DNA from: Leptospira terpstrae serovar Hualin str. LT 11-33 = ATCC 700639
GTDB taxonomy: Bacteria > Spirochaetota > Leptospiria > Leptospirales > Leptospiraceae
NCBI RefSeq assembly: GCF_000332495.1
Contig: NZ_AOGW02000018.1
Coordinates: 64,501 to 128,500, forward strand
Direction of reading: 5' to 3'
Length of the DNA: 64,000 nt
The position numbers were made by a program, and so were the translations under genes. The notes under the pieces were generated by a model. It ran no database searches and had not been told where the DNA came from. It saw nothing but the letters and a program-made list of their open reading frames with translations. Numbering within the stretch: the first letter of the stretch is position 1; each line of letters opens with the position of its first letter. Positions 27,359 to 35,466 of this stretch are shown piece after piece.

Positions 27359-28843
27359 TTATTCGTAATTGCCTGAATAGGTAGCCCCTCCGAGGGTTCC
27401 ACCATTGACAGTTCCAATATCATTGATTGCGTTTGAGGCATTATCGTAGTAGAGAGCTGTCGGACAACTGAAGAGTCTGTTTCCATTAAAAGTAATGGGA
27501 CTTGATCCTCCATTTTCAAATAAACAATACCGAATGTTTCCGCCGGAAGTAAAAAGTGTATTGAATTGATAATTGCCGACATCTCCGGCTCCTGCACCTT
27601 GGTATATCGCATAACTTGTGTTTCCTGACCCTGCATTCAAAATATTATTTGTTACTATCGAATTTGATGGATGGCTAGTATTAAATGCATAGGAAAAACT
27701 TCCCGTACCTCCATCAATTGAATTAAAAATAATCGTTGGCGTATTAGCATGAGGAGAATTATAAATTCCATGAGAAGAATCATTTGCAATCCCACCATAA
27801 ATCGTATTGTAAGCCACTGTCGGTGAGGAACTATCTTGGACAAATACTCCAAAAGTACCTGTGGCCGTAGAAGTCCCTCCTTGAATCGTATTGTTCGAAA
27901 TGATTGCCGAAGATGTGGAAAGAAAAATAGCAACGGAAATAGCGTTACTGACAGTACCTCCTTCCAATCGGTTGTTTGTGATCGTGGGAGAACCGGAGAA
28001 ACAATTGAAAGCAATTGATGCTGTCGGTGCATTTGCATTTGATGCACCACGAATCGTAAATCCATCCACCACTGTTGAAGTTGTGATCGTTGCCCCAGCA
28101 CTGACCGTTATGCTGTCGGCGCTTGCCGTCGCTGTATCCACAATCCTTGCGATGTAAACACTGGAATTACGATTTAAAAAATCTGTACTAAACCCACCAT
28201 ATAAAGAAACGAGATTTACCAAATTAATCTGAGTTCCGAGTCCACTATTCACTAAATAAGTCCCTTCAGAGACAAAAATGGCGGCCGGTGGAGTTGCTGC
28301 AGAAACTGCTGAGGAAATGGAGAGTTTTGTATTTCCAGGGCTTGTTCCTGAATTTCCATCATTCCCTGAAGGACTTACATAATATAAATTGGTATTGGAA
28401 GAAAGAACAGTGTAATTTCCAATCACAGGAGTGATATGGATTCCAAGAGAATCTGTTGCCTCTAAAATAAAGGAATAGGTTCCGACAGGAATGGGACCCG
28501 AAAGAACCACCGTGTCATTGGCAGAATAAGAATCGGACCAAACTGGTGTTAGTTTTGAACCGAGCGTTGCCGAAAACGAATCTGGAACCATACTACGACT
28601 GAAGACAATCCGAATGTTTGTATTAGCGAGAATGACATTTCCGAGAGAGGGAGTGATGGTTGCTGTTGGACTCCCGTAAAACCCCAAAAGTAAACTAAGC
28701 TGTTTTAGTTTGTCATTTTTTTGGGTTGGGTCCAGATCCAAAAGTTCTCTAACAATTGGGTTTAATAAACAATGGAATTGGAGAAATAAAAGAACGAAAA
28801 TAAATAGAAAAGAGACCTTGGGGATTTTTCTGTATTTTCGCAT
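27359..28843 (-). CDS. Surface lipoprotein with parallel beta-helix repeats
   Basis: Read from the ATG at 28843 (494 residues); the frame extends to a TTG 39 bp upstream but the signal peptide begins at MRKYRK. A lipobox-like FLQFHC puts the acylated Cys at 25. Residues ~50-150 look like an Ig-like domain (ANTNIRIVFSRSMVPDSFSA is typical of bacterial Ig-like modules). From ~155 (YYSPSGNDGNSGTSPG-like DUF1565 opening) to the end are short Asn/Ser/Thr/Gly-rich repeats of the form NTIQGGT.., as in right-handed beta-helix proteins. Such lipoproteins are common in Leptospira; function unknown. It ends four bases from the TetR stop. Confidence 0.82.
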   Translation of the reverse strand: MRKYRKIPKVSFLFIFVLLFLQFHCLLNPIVRELLDLDPTQKNDKLKQLSLLLGFYGSPTATITPSLGNVILANTNIRIVFSRSMVPDSFSATLGSKLTPVWSDSYSANDTVVLSGPIPVGTYSFILEATDSLGIHITPVIGNYTVLSSNTNLYYVSPSGNDGNSGTSPGNTKLSISSAVSAATPPAAIFVSEGTYLVNSGLGTQINLVNLVSLYGGFSTDFLNRNSSVYIARIVDTATASADSITVSAGATITTSTVVDGFTIRGASNANAPTASIAFNCFSGSPTITNNRLEGGTVSNAISVAIFLSTSSAIISNNTIQGGTSTATGTFGVFVQDSSSPTVAYNTIYGGIANDSSHGIYNSPHANTPTIIFNSIDGGTGSFSYAFNTSHPSNSIVTNNILNAGSGNTSYAIYQGAGAGDVGNYQFNTLFTSGGNIRYCLFENGGSSPITFNGNRLFSCPTALYYDNASNAINDIGTVNGGTLGGATYSGNYE

Positions 28844-28937
28844 AACATATCCAGAGTTGGGTAGGTTATCATATTTTGTCAATCAGGCAATTCATATATC
28901 AATTTAGTCTGAACCAGTGATTCAGGGTTCAAGCCGG

Positions 28938-28961
28938 ATTTTGGTTCTGAAAGTCCAAAAT
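28938..28961 (-). terminator. Possible terminator of the leftward TetR gene
   Basis: Seven-bp stem (ATTTTGG/CCAAAAT on the plus strand) with a 10-nt loop, 13 bp beyond the TetR stop. No clear U-tract follows on the minus strand. Confidence 0.3.
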
Positions 28962-28973
28962 TTTGTTTAAAGA

Positions 28974-29621
28974 TTATTTCATTCCATTGTAAGCATATTC
29001 CGTAACGGTTTGGATGAATCTTTCCATCTCACTCAAGTCATTTTTCATCTGCAAACGACCTTCCAAAAATAACATCGCAATTCCATGAATCATGGCCCAA
29101 GAGGCTAAGGTTTTTTCTCTAGTATTTCCTTTTTCTAGGTATCCCAAATTTTGGCCCATTCGAATGATTTCGTGTAACTGCCGATAGGTTCTACGTGAGA
29201 CGGCAAGTAAAGTAGGATGGGTTTTCACATCTACCCCTGTTCCACCAAACATAATCCTTGCGAACTGCCTGTTAGTCATAATGAATTGGAAGTAGGTCCA
29301 ACCAAGGGCACGGTATCTGCCTTTGAAGTCATTATCTGTTTTTTCTAATTCTTTTTGGTAAGTTTCAAAATACTTTTGGAATCCTATTTCTGCAATAGCA
29401 GCAAAGAGGGAATGTTTATTTTCAAAATGATGGTAACTGGCAACATGACTCACTCCAGCTTTTGCTGCTACTTTGCGAAGGGAGATGTCTTCCAATGATG
29501 TGTTTTCTAAAAGGTCCACACCCGCTTGGATGAGAGCTTCTCTGACATTCATCCCACTTTCTTTGGAGGGGCGACCCACTCCCATATGCTTTTGTGAGGA
29601 TATTTTTTTCGAAGCAGCCAT
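28974..29621 (-). CDS. TetR-family regulator with WHG-type C-terminal domain
   Basis: A 215-residue TetR regulator. A Lys/Arg/Ser-rich tail (~1-24) precedes the helix-turn-helix (ALIQAGVDLLENTSLEDISLRKVAAKAGVSHVASYHHFENKHSLFAAIA, ~30-78). The C-terminal part (FKGRYRALGWTYFQFIMTNRQFARIMFGG, WAMIHGIAMLFLEGRL) matches the WHG-domain group. It is divergent from the dienoyl-CoA reductase/acyl-CoA dehydrogenase operon, and two TTACC-N3-GGTAA dyads lie between the two start codons. It therefore probably represses both directions and responds to an acyl-CoA or fatty acid derivative (inference from neighbours). Confidence 0.92.
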   Translation of the reverse strand: MAASKKISSQKHMGVGRPSKESGMNVREALIQAGVDLLENTSLEDISLRKVAAKAGVSHVASYHHFENKHSLFAAIAEIGFQKYFETYQKELEKTDNDFKGRYRALGWTYFQFIMTNRQFARIMFGGTGVDVKTHPTLLAVSRRTYRQLHEIIRMGQNLGYLEKGNTREKTLASWAMIHGIAMLFLEGRLQMKNDLSEMERFIQTVTEYAYNGMK

Positions 29622-29664
29622 TTCCCCATTTTTCTCTGTTATGCTTTCCTATGCCAGCAGTTAT

Positions 29665-29677
29665 TTACCGGTGGTAA
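29665..29677. promoter_or_regulatory. TTACC-N3-GGTAA operator, TetR-proximal
   Basis: Perfect 5-bp arms around GGT, 43 bp upstream of the TetR start codon. The second copy is centred 42 bp away, four helical turns. Confidence 0.75.
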
Positions 29678-29706
29678 TTTATGGCTTGCCCCATTATTCA
29701 GAAATA

Positions 29707-29719
29707 TTACCAATGGTAA
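29707..29719. promoter_or_regulatory. TTACC-N3-GGTAA operator, reductase-proximal
   Basis: Perfect 5-bp arms around AAT, extending to ATTACC/GGTAAAT, 27 bp upstream of the reductase start codon and so probably over the promoter or transcript start. Confidence 0.75.
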
Positions 29720-29746
29720 ATTAATTCAATTTAGGAATAAATCAGA

Positions 29747-31744
29747 ATGAACACAGCTTTTTCACCCATTTCTCTCGGTAATTTTACACTTCCCAACCGT
29801 TTCATTATGGGATCCATGCATCTTGGTGTGGAAGGAGAGACAGGCACTGCGGAACGAATGGCCGCTTTTTACGGCAAACGTTTTGAAGGAGGAGTGGGCC
29901 TTATTGTCACCGGTGGGATCAGCGTAAATGAAGAAGGTAAGGGTTCTCGTAGTTTTTTTAACATCCAAAACAATGAACATGCTCATGAATTAAGGAAAAT
30001 GAATGGACTCCTAAAAGGAAAAGGAACCATGTGCGCCCAGTTGTTCCATGCCGGAAGGTATGCTGCAGATCGTGGATGTGTGGCACCTTCTGCCATACGA
30101 GCACCAATCAATCGTTATGTGCCAAAAGCACTTACGGAAGAGGAATGTTGGAAGACGGTAGAAGACTTTGGAAAAGCGGCAAAACTAGCAGAAGAAGTCG
30201 GATTCGGAGCTGTGGAAATTATGGGTAGCGAAGGTTATCTTTTAAACCAATTCTTTTCTGCCGTCACAAACAAACGTGATGATTATTTTGGCGGAGACAA
30301 CAAACGAAGAATGAATCTTTCTATCGAAGTCCTACGTGCCGTCAAAAAACAACTCCCCGAAGGTTTTCCTGTGATCTTTCGGATGTCCGGGATTGATCTG
30401 ATTCCTGGAAATCCAAGTTTTGAAGAAGTAGTCCAGTTAGCAAATGTTTTGCGAGAAGAAAAAGTTTCTGCTCTCAATATAGGGATTGGTTGGCATGAAT
30501 CAAGAATTCCAACCATTAGCCAACTTGTTCCCCGAGGTGCCTGGGTTTCCATTGCCAGTCGCATCAAAGAAAATACACCGGGTGTTCCCATCATTGCCTC
30601 CAACCGAGTGAATGATCCCATTACTATGCAACAAGTTTTTGATGAAAATAGAGCCGATATCATTTCGATGGCAAGGCCCTTCCTTGCAGATCCATTCATT
30701 GTAAAAAAATTCCAATTGGGTATGTCGAATCGAATCAATACCTGTGTGGCTTGTAACCAAGCTTGTCTTGACCATGCTTTCCAAGAAAAATCTGTATCCT
30801 GTATAGTAAATCCAGAAGCCGTAAATGAATTAGAATATACGAAACCCAAAGTAAAAGACCCTAAAAAAGTTTTAATCATTGGAACAGGTCCCGCAGGCCT
30901 TGAAGCGGCCCGTGTCAGTGCAAACCTTGGTCACAAAGTCATTTTAGTCGAAAAAGCAAATGTACTTGGGGGGCAATTTCAATTGGCATCGCATATCCCT
31001 GGTAAGTCGGAGTTTAAAGAAACCATTCGTTATTTTTCCAATGAACTTCCTGCTTTAGGTGTCGACATACGATTGAATACAACTGCAACTCTAACGTTGT
31101 TAGAAACAGAAAATCCTGATGTCACTATTTTCGCAAGTGGTGTGAAACCCAGAGAGTTTTCCTTAAAAGGACTAGAAAACCTACCCTCAGGAAATTATTC
31201 TGAGTATCTCACTGGAAAATTCCAACCTGGCAAACGAGTGGCAGTGATTGGTGGAGGAGGGATTGGTGTGGATGTGGCACATAGATTGACGGAAGAAGAG
31301 GATCCAACTCTTACCTCTTATGATAAAAAATACAATATCAGTTCCTTTACTGAAACTGGTGTGCAAAAAGAAAAAGCTCACAGGGATGTGGCAGTGTTTC
31401 GCCGGAATGGAAAACATGGAGCAGGACTTGGACCGACAACATTTTGGGCACTCAAACAAGAGTTAGAATCAGTGGGTGTAGAGTTCTATCATGGACTTAC
31501 TTACAAAGAAGTGACGAAGGAAGGACTCAAAGTCGAATTAAAAAATGGAGAGGAATTTTTGTATCCTTGTGATTCACTTATTTTATGTGTGGGCCAAGAA
31601 AAAGAAACATCCCTCTTAGAGGAATTCCAAAACAAATATCCGGATAAACAAACCATAGTCATTGGTGGAGCAAAGGATCCAAGAAACATCGATGCAAAAC
31701 GAGCCTTTTTCGAAGGTTTAGAAGCAGCATATAGCATTAATTAG
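29747..31744 (+). CDS. 2,4-dienoyl-CoA reductase-type FMN/4Fe-4S/FAD oxidoreductase
   Basis: A 665-residue FadH/old-yellow-enzyme family flavoprotein. Residues 1-330 are an FMN TIM barrel (FHAGRYA, EIMGSEGYLLNQFFSAVTNKRDDYFGG). An iron-sulfur motif C-x2-C-x3-C-x11-C begins near residue 332 (CVACNQAC). FAD (IIGTGPAGLEAARVSANLGH) and NAD(P)H (VAVIGGGGIGVDVAHRL) domains follow. Family members reduce 2,4-dienoyl-CoA so that unsaturated fatty acids can enter beta-oxidation. It is 11 bp from the acyl-CoA dehydrogenase gene, forming a lipid-oxidation operon that diverges from a TetR regulator. A related enoate-reductase role cannot be excluded. Confidence 0.9.
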   Translation: MNTAFSPISLGNFTLPNRFIMGSMHLGVEGETGTAERMAAFYGKRFEGGVGLIVTGGISVNEEGKGSRSFFNIQNNEHAHELRKMNGLLKGKGTMCAQLFHAGRYAADRGCVAPSAIRAPINRYVPKALTEEECWKTVEDFGKAAKLAEEVGFGAVEIMGSEGYLLNQFFSAVTNKRDDYFGGDNKRRMNLSIEVLRAVKKQLPEGFPVIFRMSGIDLIPGNPSFEEVVQLANVLREEKVSALNIGIGWHESRIPTISQLVPRGAWVSIASRIKENTPGVPIIASNRVNDPITMQQVFDENRADIISMARPFLADPFIVKKFQLGMSNRINTCVACNQACLDHAFQEKSVSCIVNPEAVNELEYTKPKVKDPKKVLIIGTGPAGLEAARVSANLGHKVILVEKANVLGGQFQLASHIPGKSEFKETIRYFSNELPALGVDIRLNTTATLTLLETENPDVTIFASGVKPREFSLKGLENLPSGNYSEYLTGKFQPGKRVAVIGGGGIGVDVAHRLTEEEDPTLTSYDKKYNISSFTETGVQKEKAHRDVAVFRRNGKHGAGLGPTTFWALKQELESVGVEFYHGLTYKEVTKEGLKVELKNGEEFLYPCDSLILCVGQEKETSLLEEFQNKYPDKQTIVIGGAKDPRNIDAKRAFFEGLEAAYSIN

Positions 31745-31755
31745 GAGATAAAAAC

Positions 31756-33504
31756 ATGATCGCAAATAATTATTTTTCAGAGGATGCCGATTTACAGGTA
31801 ATCTTTAACCAACTTCTGGATTGGGACTCTATCATTCGCGAAACCGAAGGGGAAGGTTTTTTTGACCACCAAACGTTCGTTAAAACAAAAAACCAAAGGT
31901 TTGAAATGGCACCTTCCACAAAAGAAGAAGCTTTGGAGTTATACACTTCGAGTTTGGATGCAATGGGAGATTTTTTTGGAAAAGAAGTTTCTCAAAAATC
32001 CCAAACCATGGACCGCAATGAACTAAAGTATTCTAATGGGAAGGTGATTTTTCCCAAAGAAACAATCGAGATTTATGAAAAATTCAGAAACACCGGGCTT
32101 ATGCCTTATTCCATTTCGAGAGAAGCTGGCGGCCTTGCATTTCCTGCAACTGTAGGTGCCTTGTATGCAATGCTAATGGCAAGAGCCGATGTTGCTTTTT
32201 GTATGACAACTACCTTACTCAACTTAGCGCAAATTGTCGCAAGGTTTGGAACACCGGAACAAATAGAAACCTACGCAACGAAAGCGGCCACGGGTGAGTG
32301 TTTGTTTGCCATGTCTCTGACAGAACCCGATTACGGATCCGACTTAAACAATGTAAGGACAGTTGCTGTAAAACAGGAAGACGGAAGCTACCGACTAACA
32401 GGAACAAAACGATTTATATCTCAAGGATGTGGCTTGGGAGAAAATCCTGCACTCCTTCTCACCTTAGCACGCACAGGAAAGTCTGAGGGTGGTGCCAGAG
32501 GATTGTCCGTATTCATTGTAAAGAGCCAAGACGTATTTGTAGCAGGTATCGAAAAGAAGATGGGGATTCACGCCTCACCTACTTGCGAAATTGTCTATGA
32601 AAACACTTATGGAGAAATTCTAGGTGAGGAAGGACTTGGACTCACTCGTTATACAGCGGGGATGACAAACTTTATGCGTCTTGTGAGTGCTTCCGGAGGT
32701 TGTGGTGGGGGAGCTGCCGCCTATTATGAATGTGTGAAGTATGGAAATGAAAGAAAACAATTCGGAAAACCCATAGGTGAAATTCCTGCAGTTGCAGAAA
32801 TGATTCATAAAATCAAACGAGAAACAAATGCAATGCGACTTTTGACTCTCGAAACTGCTCGTGTCATTGATATGTACCAACACCATCAAATCCGAATGGA
32901 AAAAGCAAATTTAGAGGATAGAGAAATTAGAAAAGATGAAAAAGTAAAATACTGGTCTACTTTGGCTTCCACTCTCACTCCTATGGCAAAATACTATAGT
33001 TCGGAAGAAGGTCATAAATGTACAAATCTCGCTGTGCAAGTGTTTGGTGGCGCAGGATACACTGAAGATTATGATATCTCTCGTATGTTCAGAGATTCAC
33101 GGATCAATACCATTTACGAAGGTACAAGCCAAATCCATGTGCGCATTGCTACGGGAGCTATTCTTGCAGGTATGGCGGGAGACGGAAATTTCAGAAAGTA
33201 TTTAAACTCGCTAAAAGCGGAGATTCCCACTCCATCAACTTTTTTGTTAGAACAAGAAAGGGTTTTAGAAGAATCCATTCGTGAGATGCGAGGAATCCAA
33301 GAGGATACAAGAAAGGAAACCGTTGCCGAAAATTTAATGATCCAAATGTGTCGGTATATCAGCAGTTTATTATACGAAAAATCGATTCCGAAAATTACCG
33401 ATTTGAATACAAAGGAAGTTTGGCTAAAGGATTGTCGTGCCTATGTTATAGATAGTACTGCTATTGCTCAGTCTTGTTTGTATCGAATTCAGAATTTTGG
33501 TTAG
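31756..33504 (+). CDS. Acyl-CoA dehydrogenase
   Basis: A 582-residue acyl-CoA dehydrogenase, longer than the classical ~390-residue type because of an N-terminal extension (~70 residues) and a C-terminal helical domain, as in FadE5/DMSP-lyase-associated (DmdC-like) forms. Key segments are CLFAMSLTEPDYGSDLNNVRT (FAD/substrate loop), GTKRFISQG, the EGHKCTNLAVQVFGGAGYTEDYDISRMFRDSRI region and NTIYEGTSQIHVRI, where the catalytic Glu is in YEGTS. RBS GGAGAT precedes the ATG. It oxidises an acyl-CoA at C2-C3 and passes electrons to ETF; chain length unknown. Co-transcribed with the dienoyl-CoA reductase. Confidence 0.93.
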   Translation: MIANNYFSEDADLQVIFNQLLDWDSIIRETEGEGFFDHQTFVKTKNQRFEMAPSTKEEALELYTSSLDAMGDFFGKEVSQKSQTMDRNELKYSNGKVIFPKETIEIYEKFRNTGLMPYSISREAGGLAFPATVGALYAMLMARADVAFCMTTTLLNLAQIVARFGTPEQIETYATKAATGECLFAMSLTEPDYGSDLNNVRTVAVKQEDGSYRLTGTKRFISQGCGLGENPALLLTLARTGKSEGGARGLSVFIVKSQDVFVAGIEKKMGIHASPTCEIVYENTYGEILGEEGLGLTRYTAGMTNFMRLVSASGGCGGGAAAYYECVKYGNERKQFGKPIGEIPAVAEMIHKIKRETNAMRLLTLETARVIDMYQHHQIRMEKANLEDREIRKDEKVKYWSTLASTLTPMAKYYSSEEGHKCTNLAVQVFGGAGYTEDYDISRMFRDSRINTIYEGTSQIHVRIATGAILAGMAGDGNFRKYLNSLKAEIPTPSTFLLEQERVLEESIREMRGIQEDTRKETVAENLMIQMCRYISSLLYEKSIPKITDLNTKEVWLKDCRAYVIDSTAIAQSCLYRIQNFG

Positions 33505-33545
33505 AAAGTATCTTTAAGCTTCCAGTAGAATTTTGATTTTAGAAA

Positions 33546-33575
33546 ATGGTCAAGCTCCCCAATGGGCTTGACCAT
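33546..33575 (-). terminator. Terminator between acyl-CoA dehydrogenase and serine hydrolase genes
   Basis: Ten-bp perfect stem ATGGTCAAGC/GCTTGACCAT with a 10-nt loop. Read on the minus strand it is followed by TTTTC, fitting the leftward serine hydrolase gene; it may also stop the rightward operon. Confidence 0.7.
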
Positions 33576-33587
33576 ACAGTCATCAAT

Positions 33588-34769
33588 TCACTTAACTGTA
33601 GTTAGTATAGTTTCTACTGTATCAATCATTTTTTGGATCGTTGTTGGATCTCCATAACCGCCTGCTGTTGTGACTATGGTCATATCAAGAGTGGGAATGA
33701 CAAAAATGAGTTGCCCACCGTTTCCGAGGGCCAAAGACCAAGGAATTTTCCTTTCGCCAATACTTGTTTCTCCAAGCCACCACTGGTATCCATAACCAAA
33801 CGATTTTTGGTCCTTTCGAAAAATACTAACTTCAGAATCGATCTGCTTTGTGAATGATTCATCTAACCACCGCTTGGATACAATTTGTTTGCCTTTCCAA
33901 ACTCCCTTATTTAAAACCAAACGGCCTATCTTTAGCATGTCTCTAGGTTTGAGTCGAAGACCTGCATGGGCAAGGGCCCTCCCATTTTTGTCTTCGACCC
34001 ATTCAAAGTTTTGGATTTCTAATGGATCAAATAACCATTCTTTTGCTAATACTGTTAGAGGTTTTTCTGTTTTTTTGATGAGTATATCGGAAAGGAGAGA
34101 AGTTCCTCCGCCATTGTATTTGAATTTGGTTCCAGGTTTAGTGATTAGGTCTCGGTCCAAAACAAAACTAGGGAAGTCTTTTTTCCAAAGAAGCCTTGTT
34201 TCATCACTGAATAAAAATCCATACCTCCATTCTTCCCAATTTAGTCCACTACTCATTGTTAGGAGGTGTCTCCAGGTGATTTCCTGTCGTGGGTCGTCTT
34301 TGGGAAATGATAATTCTGGATAATATGACAAAACAGAATAATCCACACCTTCTAATATTTTTTTATCAATAGCAATTCCAAAAAGTAAAGATGTTACCGA
34401 TTTACTGACAGAACGAACATCATGTAAAGTATTTAAGTCAAATTGAGTTTCTCCATCGAAAGGAAGCCTTAGTCCATAGCGTTTGTTAAATGGTTTGTCT
34501 TTTCTTGTATTATAAACTTCAGCGATTAGTTTTCCATGGCGTTCGATAAGAAGAGAGTGAAATTCACTTTCCTGTGAACCCACTTCTTTGATTAGGTTAC
34601 AAAATTTACTTTGATCAAATTCAGAATCGGTAGGTTCGCTAACTTGCCAATCTCTACTTGCAATGGGTATGTGACAAATTTCTGCACTAGGCGGATTTGC
34701 TTCTAAATTCGAGAAGATCCAAAAGAAAAAAAATACAATACCATTGGTCAAAGTTTTTGTTTGTCTCAT
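33588..34769 (-). CDS. Beta-lactamase-fold serine hydrolase (class C/esterase type)
   Basis: A 393-residue exported protein with an N-terminal signal (~10-25). The beta-lactamase/D-alanyl-D-alanine-carboxypeptidase-like fold shows the SxxK nucleophile motif SVSK in HDVRSVSKSVTSLLFG (~residue 117), a YNGG segment in the position of the YxN motif (~215), HAGLRLKPRDMLKIGRLVL, and LGNGGQ late in the chain in place of the HxG/KTG box. This pattern fits esterase or EstB-like hydrolases rather than true beta-lactamases. Substrate unknown. It is transcribed alone. Confidence 0.85.
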   Translation of the reverse strand: MRQTKTLTNGIVFFFFWIFSNLEANPPSAEICHIPIASRDWQVSEPTDSEFDQSKFCNLIKEVGSQESEFHSLLIERHGKLIAEVYNTRKDKPFNKRYGLRLPFDGETQFDLNTLHDVRSVSKSVTSLLFGIAIDKKILEGVDYSVLSYYPELSFPKDDPRQEITWRHLLTMSSGLNWEEWRYGFLFSDETRLLWKKDFPSFVLDRDLITKPGTKFKYNGGGTSLLSDILIKKTEKPLTVLAKEWLFDPLEIQNFEWVEDKNGRALAHAGLRLKPRDMLKIGRLVLNKGVWKGKQIVSKRWLDESFTKQIDSEVSIFRKDQKSFGYGYQWWLGETSIGERKIPWSLALGNGGQLIFVIPTLDMTIVTTAGGYGDPTTIQKMIDTVETILTTVK

Positions 34770-34951
34770 TCATTTCCTTCCGCAAAGCGAATGGGGAGAT
34801 TCTATATCCTCTGTTATCACTGCGGATACCATAATCTATAGTACGCAAAAAAAAAGCAGAGAATCTGACATATGCCTGTCAATAAAGTTCCCTTTATACG
34901 ATCCAGTAAAAGTTTCCCTGACCATTTGTCAGAAAATTTCTTACTTAGGTG

Positions 34952-34980
34952 TTGACGCTTTTAAAAATCTGGCCTAAACT
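34952..34980 (+). promoter_or_regulatory. Sigma70-type promoter of the EF-hand gene
   Basis: TTGACG, a 17-bp spacer and TAAACT, ending 17 bp before the EF-hand ATG. The predicted transcript would have a very short leader containing AGAGG as ribosome binding site. The rest of the 228-bp gap before it shows nothing I recognise. Confidence 0.7.
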
Positions 34981-34997
34981 AACGCAGAGGTTTTTCT

Positions 34998-35336
34998 ATG
35001 AAAAAAATTCTAACTATCTTTACAAGTGTTGCCTTCCTTCTTTCGGCATCCGTTTTTGCTCATGACCATGATGGTCATGGAAAGAATGCGATGGCAGGGG
35101 ACCATTTCAAAAAAATGGATACTAACAGCGATAATAAGGTCTCAAAGGAAGAATGGCAAAAATTCCATGAAGGTTTTTTTACCGAACTTGACAAAGATGC
35201 CGATGGATCGGTGACATTGGAAGAGATGAAAGCCGCTCGTATGGAAAAACGAGAAGAGAAAAAAGAAGCGATGAAAGAGAAGGTCAAAGAGGCCAAACAG
35301 AAAAAAGACGAAAAGAAGAAAAAAACTTCCGAATAA
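34998..35336 (+). CDS. Small exported EF-hand protein
   Basis: A 112-residue protein with a cleavable signal peptide (ends near ASVFA, ~21). A His/Asp-rich stretch (HDHDGHG) follows, which could bind metal. Two canonical EF-hand loops then appear: DTNSDNKVSKEE (~42-53) and DKDADGSVTLEE (~66-77), both with Asp/Asn at positions 1, 3 and 5 and Glu at 12, so calcium binding is expected. The last ~35 residues are almost entirely Lys and Glu, a charged helix. It should be periplasmic or surface located. Similar small EF-hand proteins occur in other bacteria without assigned function. Confidence 0.88.
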   Translation: MKKILTIFTSVAFLLSASVFAHDHDGHGKNAMAGDHFKKMDTNSDNKVSKEEWQKFHEGFFTELDKDADGSVTLEEMKAARMEKREEKKEAMKEKVKEAKQKKDEKKKKTSE

Positions 35337-35353
35337 CAAGCGTTTGTATTGGG

Positions 35354-35465
35354 GCGCCTCGCATTGGATCGTTTTTCCTATTGGATACAACGATCCGACC
35401 GGGCTCTCCGCTTCCATCTTTCGCAAAACGCGAAAGGATTTCCGCTTCGATCCCTGGCGCAGGGA
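35354..35465. repeat. Triple-hairpin intergenic element (REP-like)
   Basis: Three tandem stems in the short gap between convergent genes: GGATCGTT/AACGATCC (35366-35396), CTTTCGC/GCGAAAG (35418-35436) and TCCCTG/CAGGGA (35451-35465). The element is visibly more GC-rich than its surroundings. It resembles dispersed palindromic intergenic units seen in Leptospira-like genomes; I see one copy here, so the repeat status is inferred. It would serve as terminator for both the EF-hand and MgtA genes. Confidence 0.55.
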
Positions 35466-35466
35466 T

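Noticed and set aside
30283..30879. 198-codon minus-strand open frame inside the dienoyl-CoA reductase gene
   Set aside because: Antisense to FMN-barrel and Fe-S coding sequence; no start signal.
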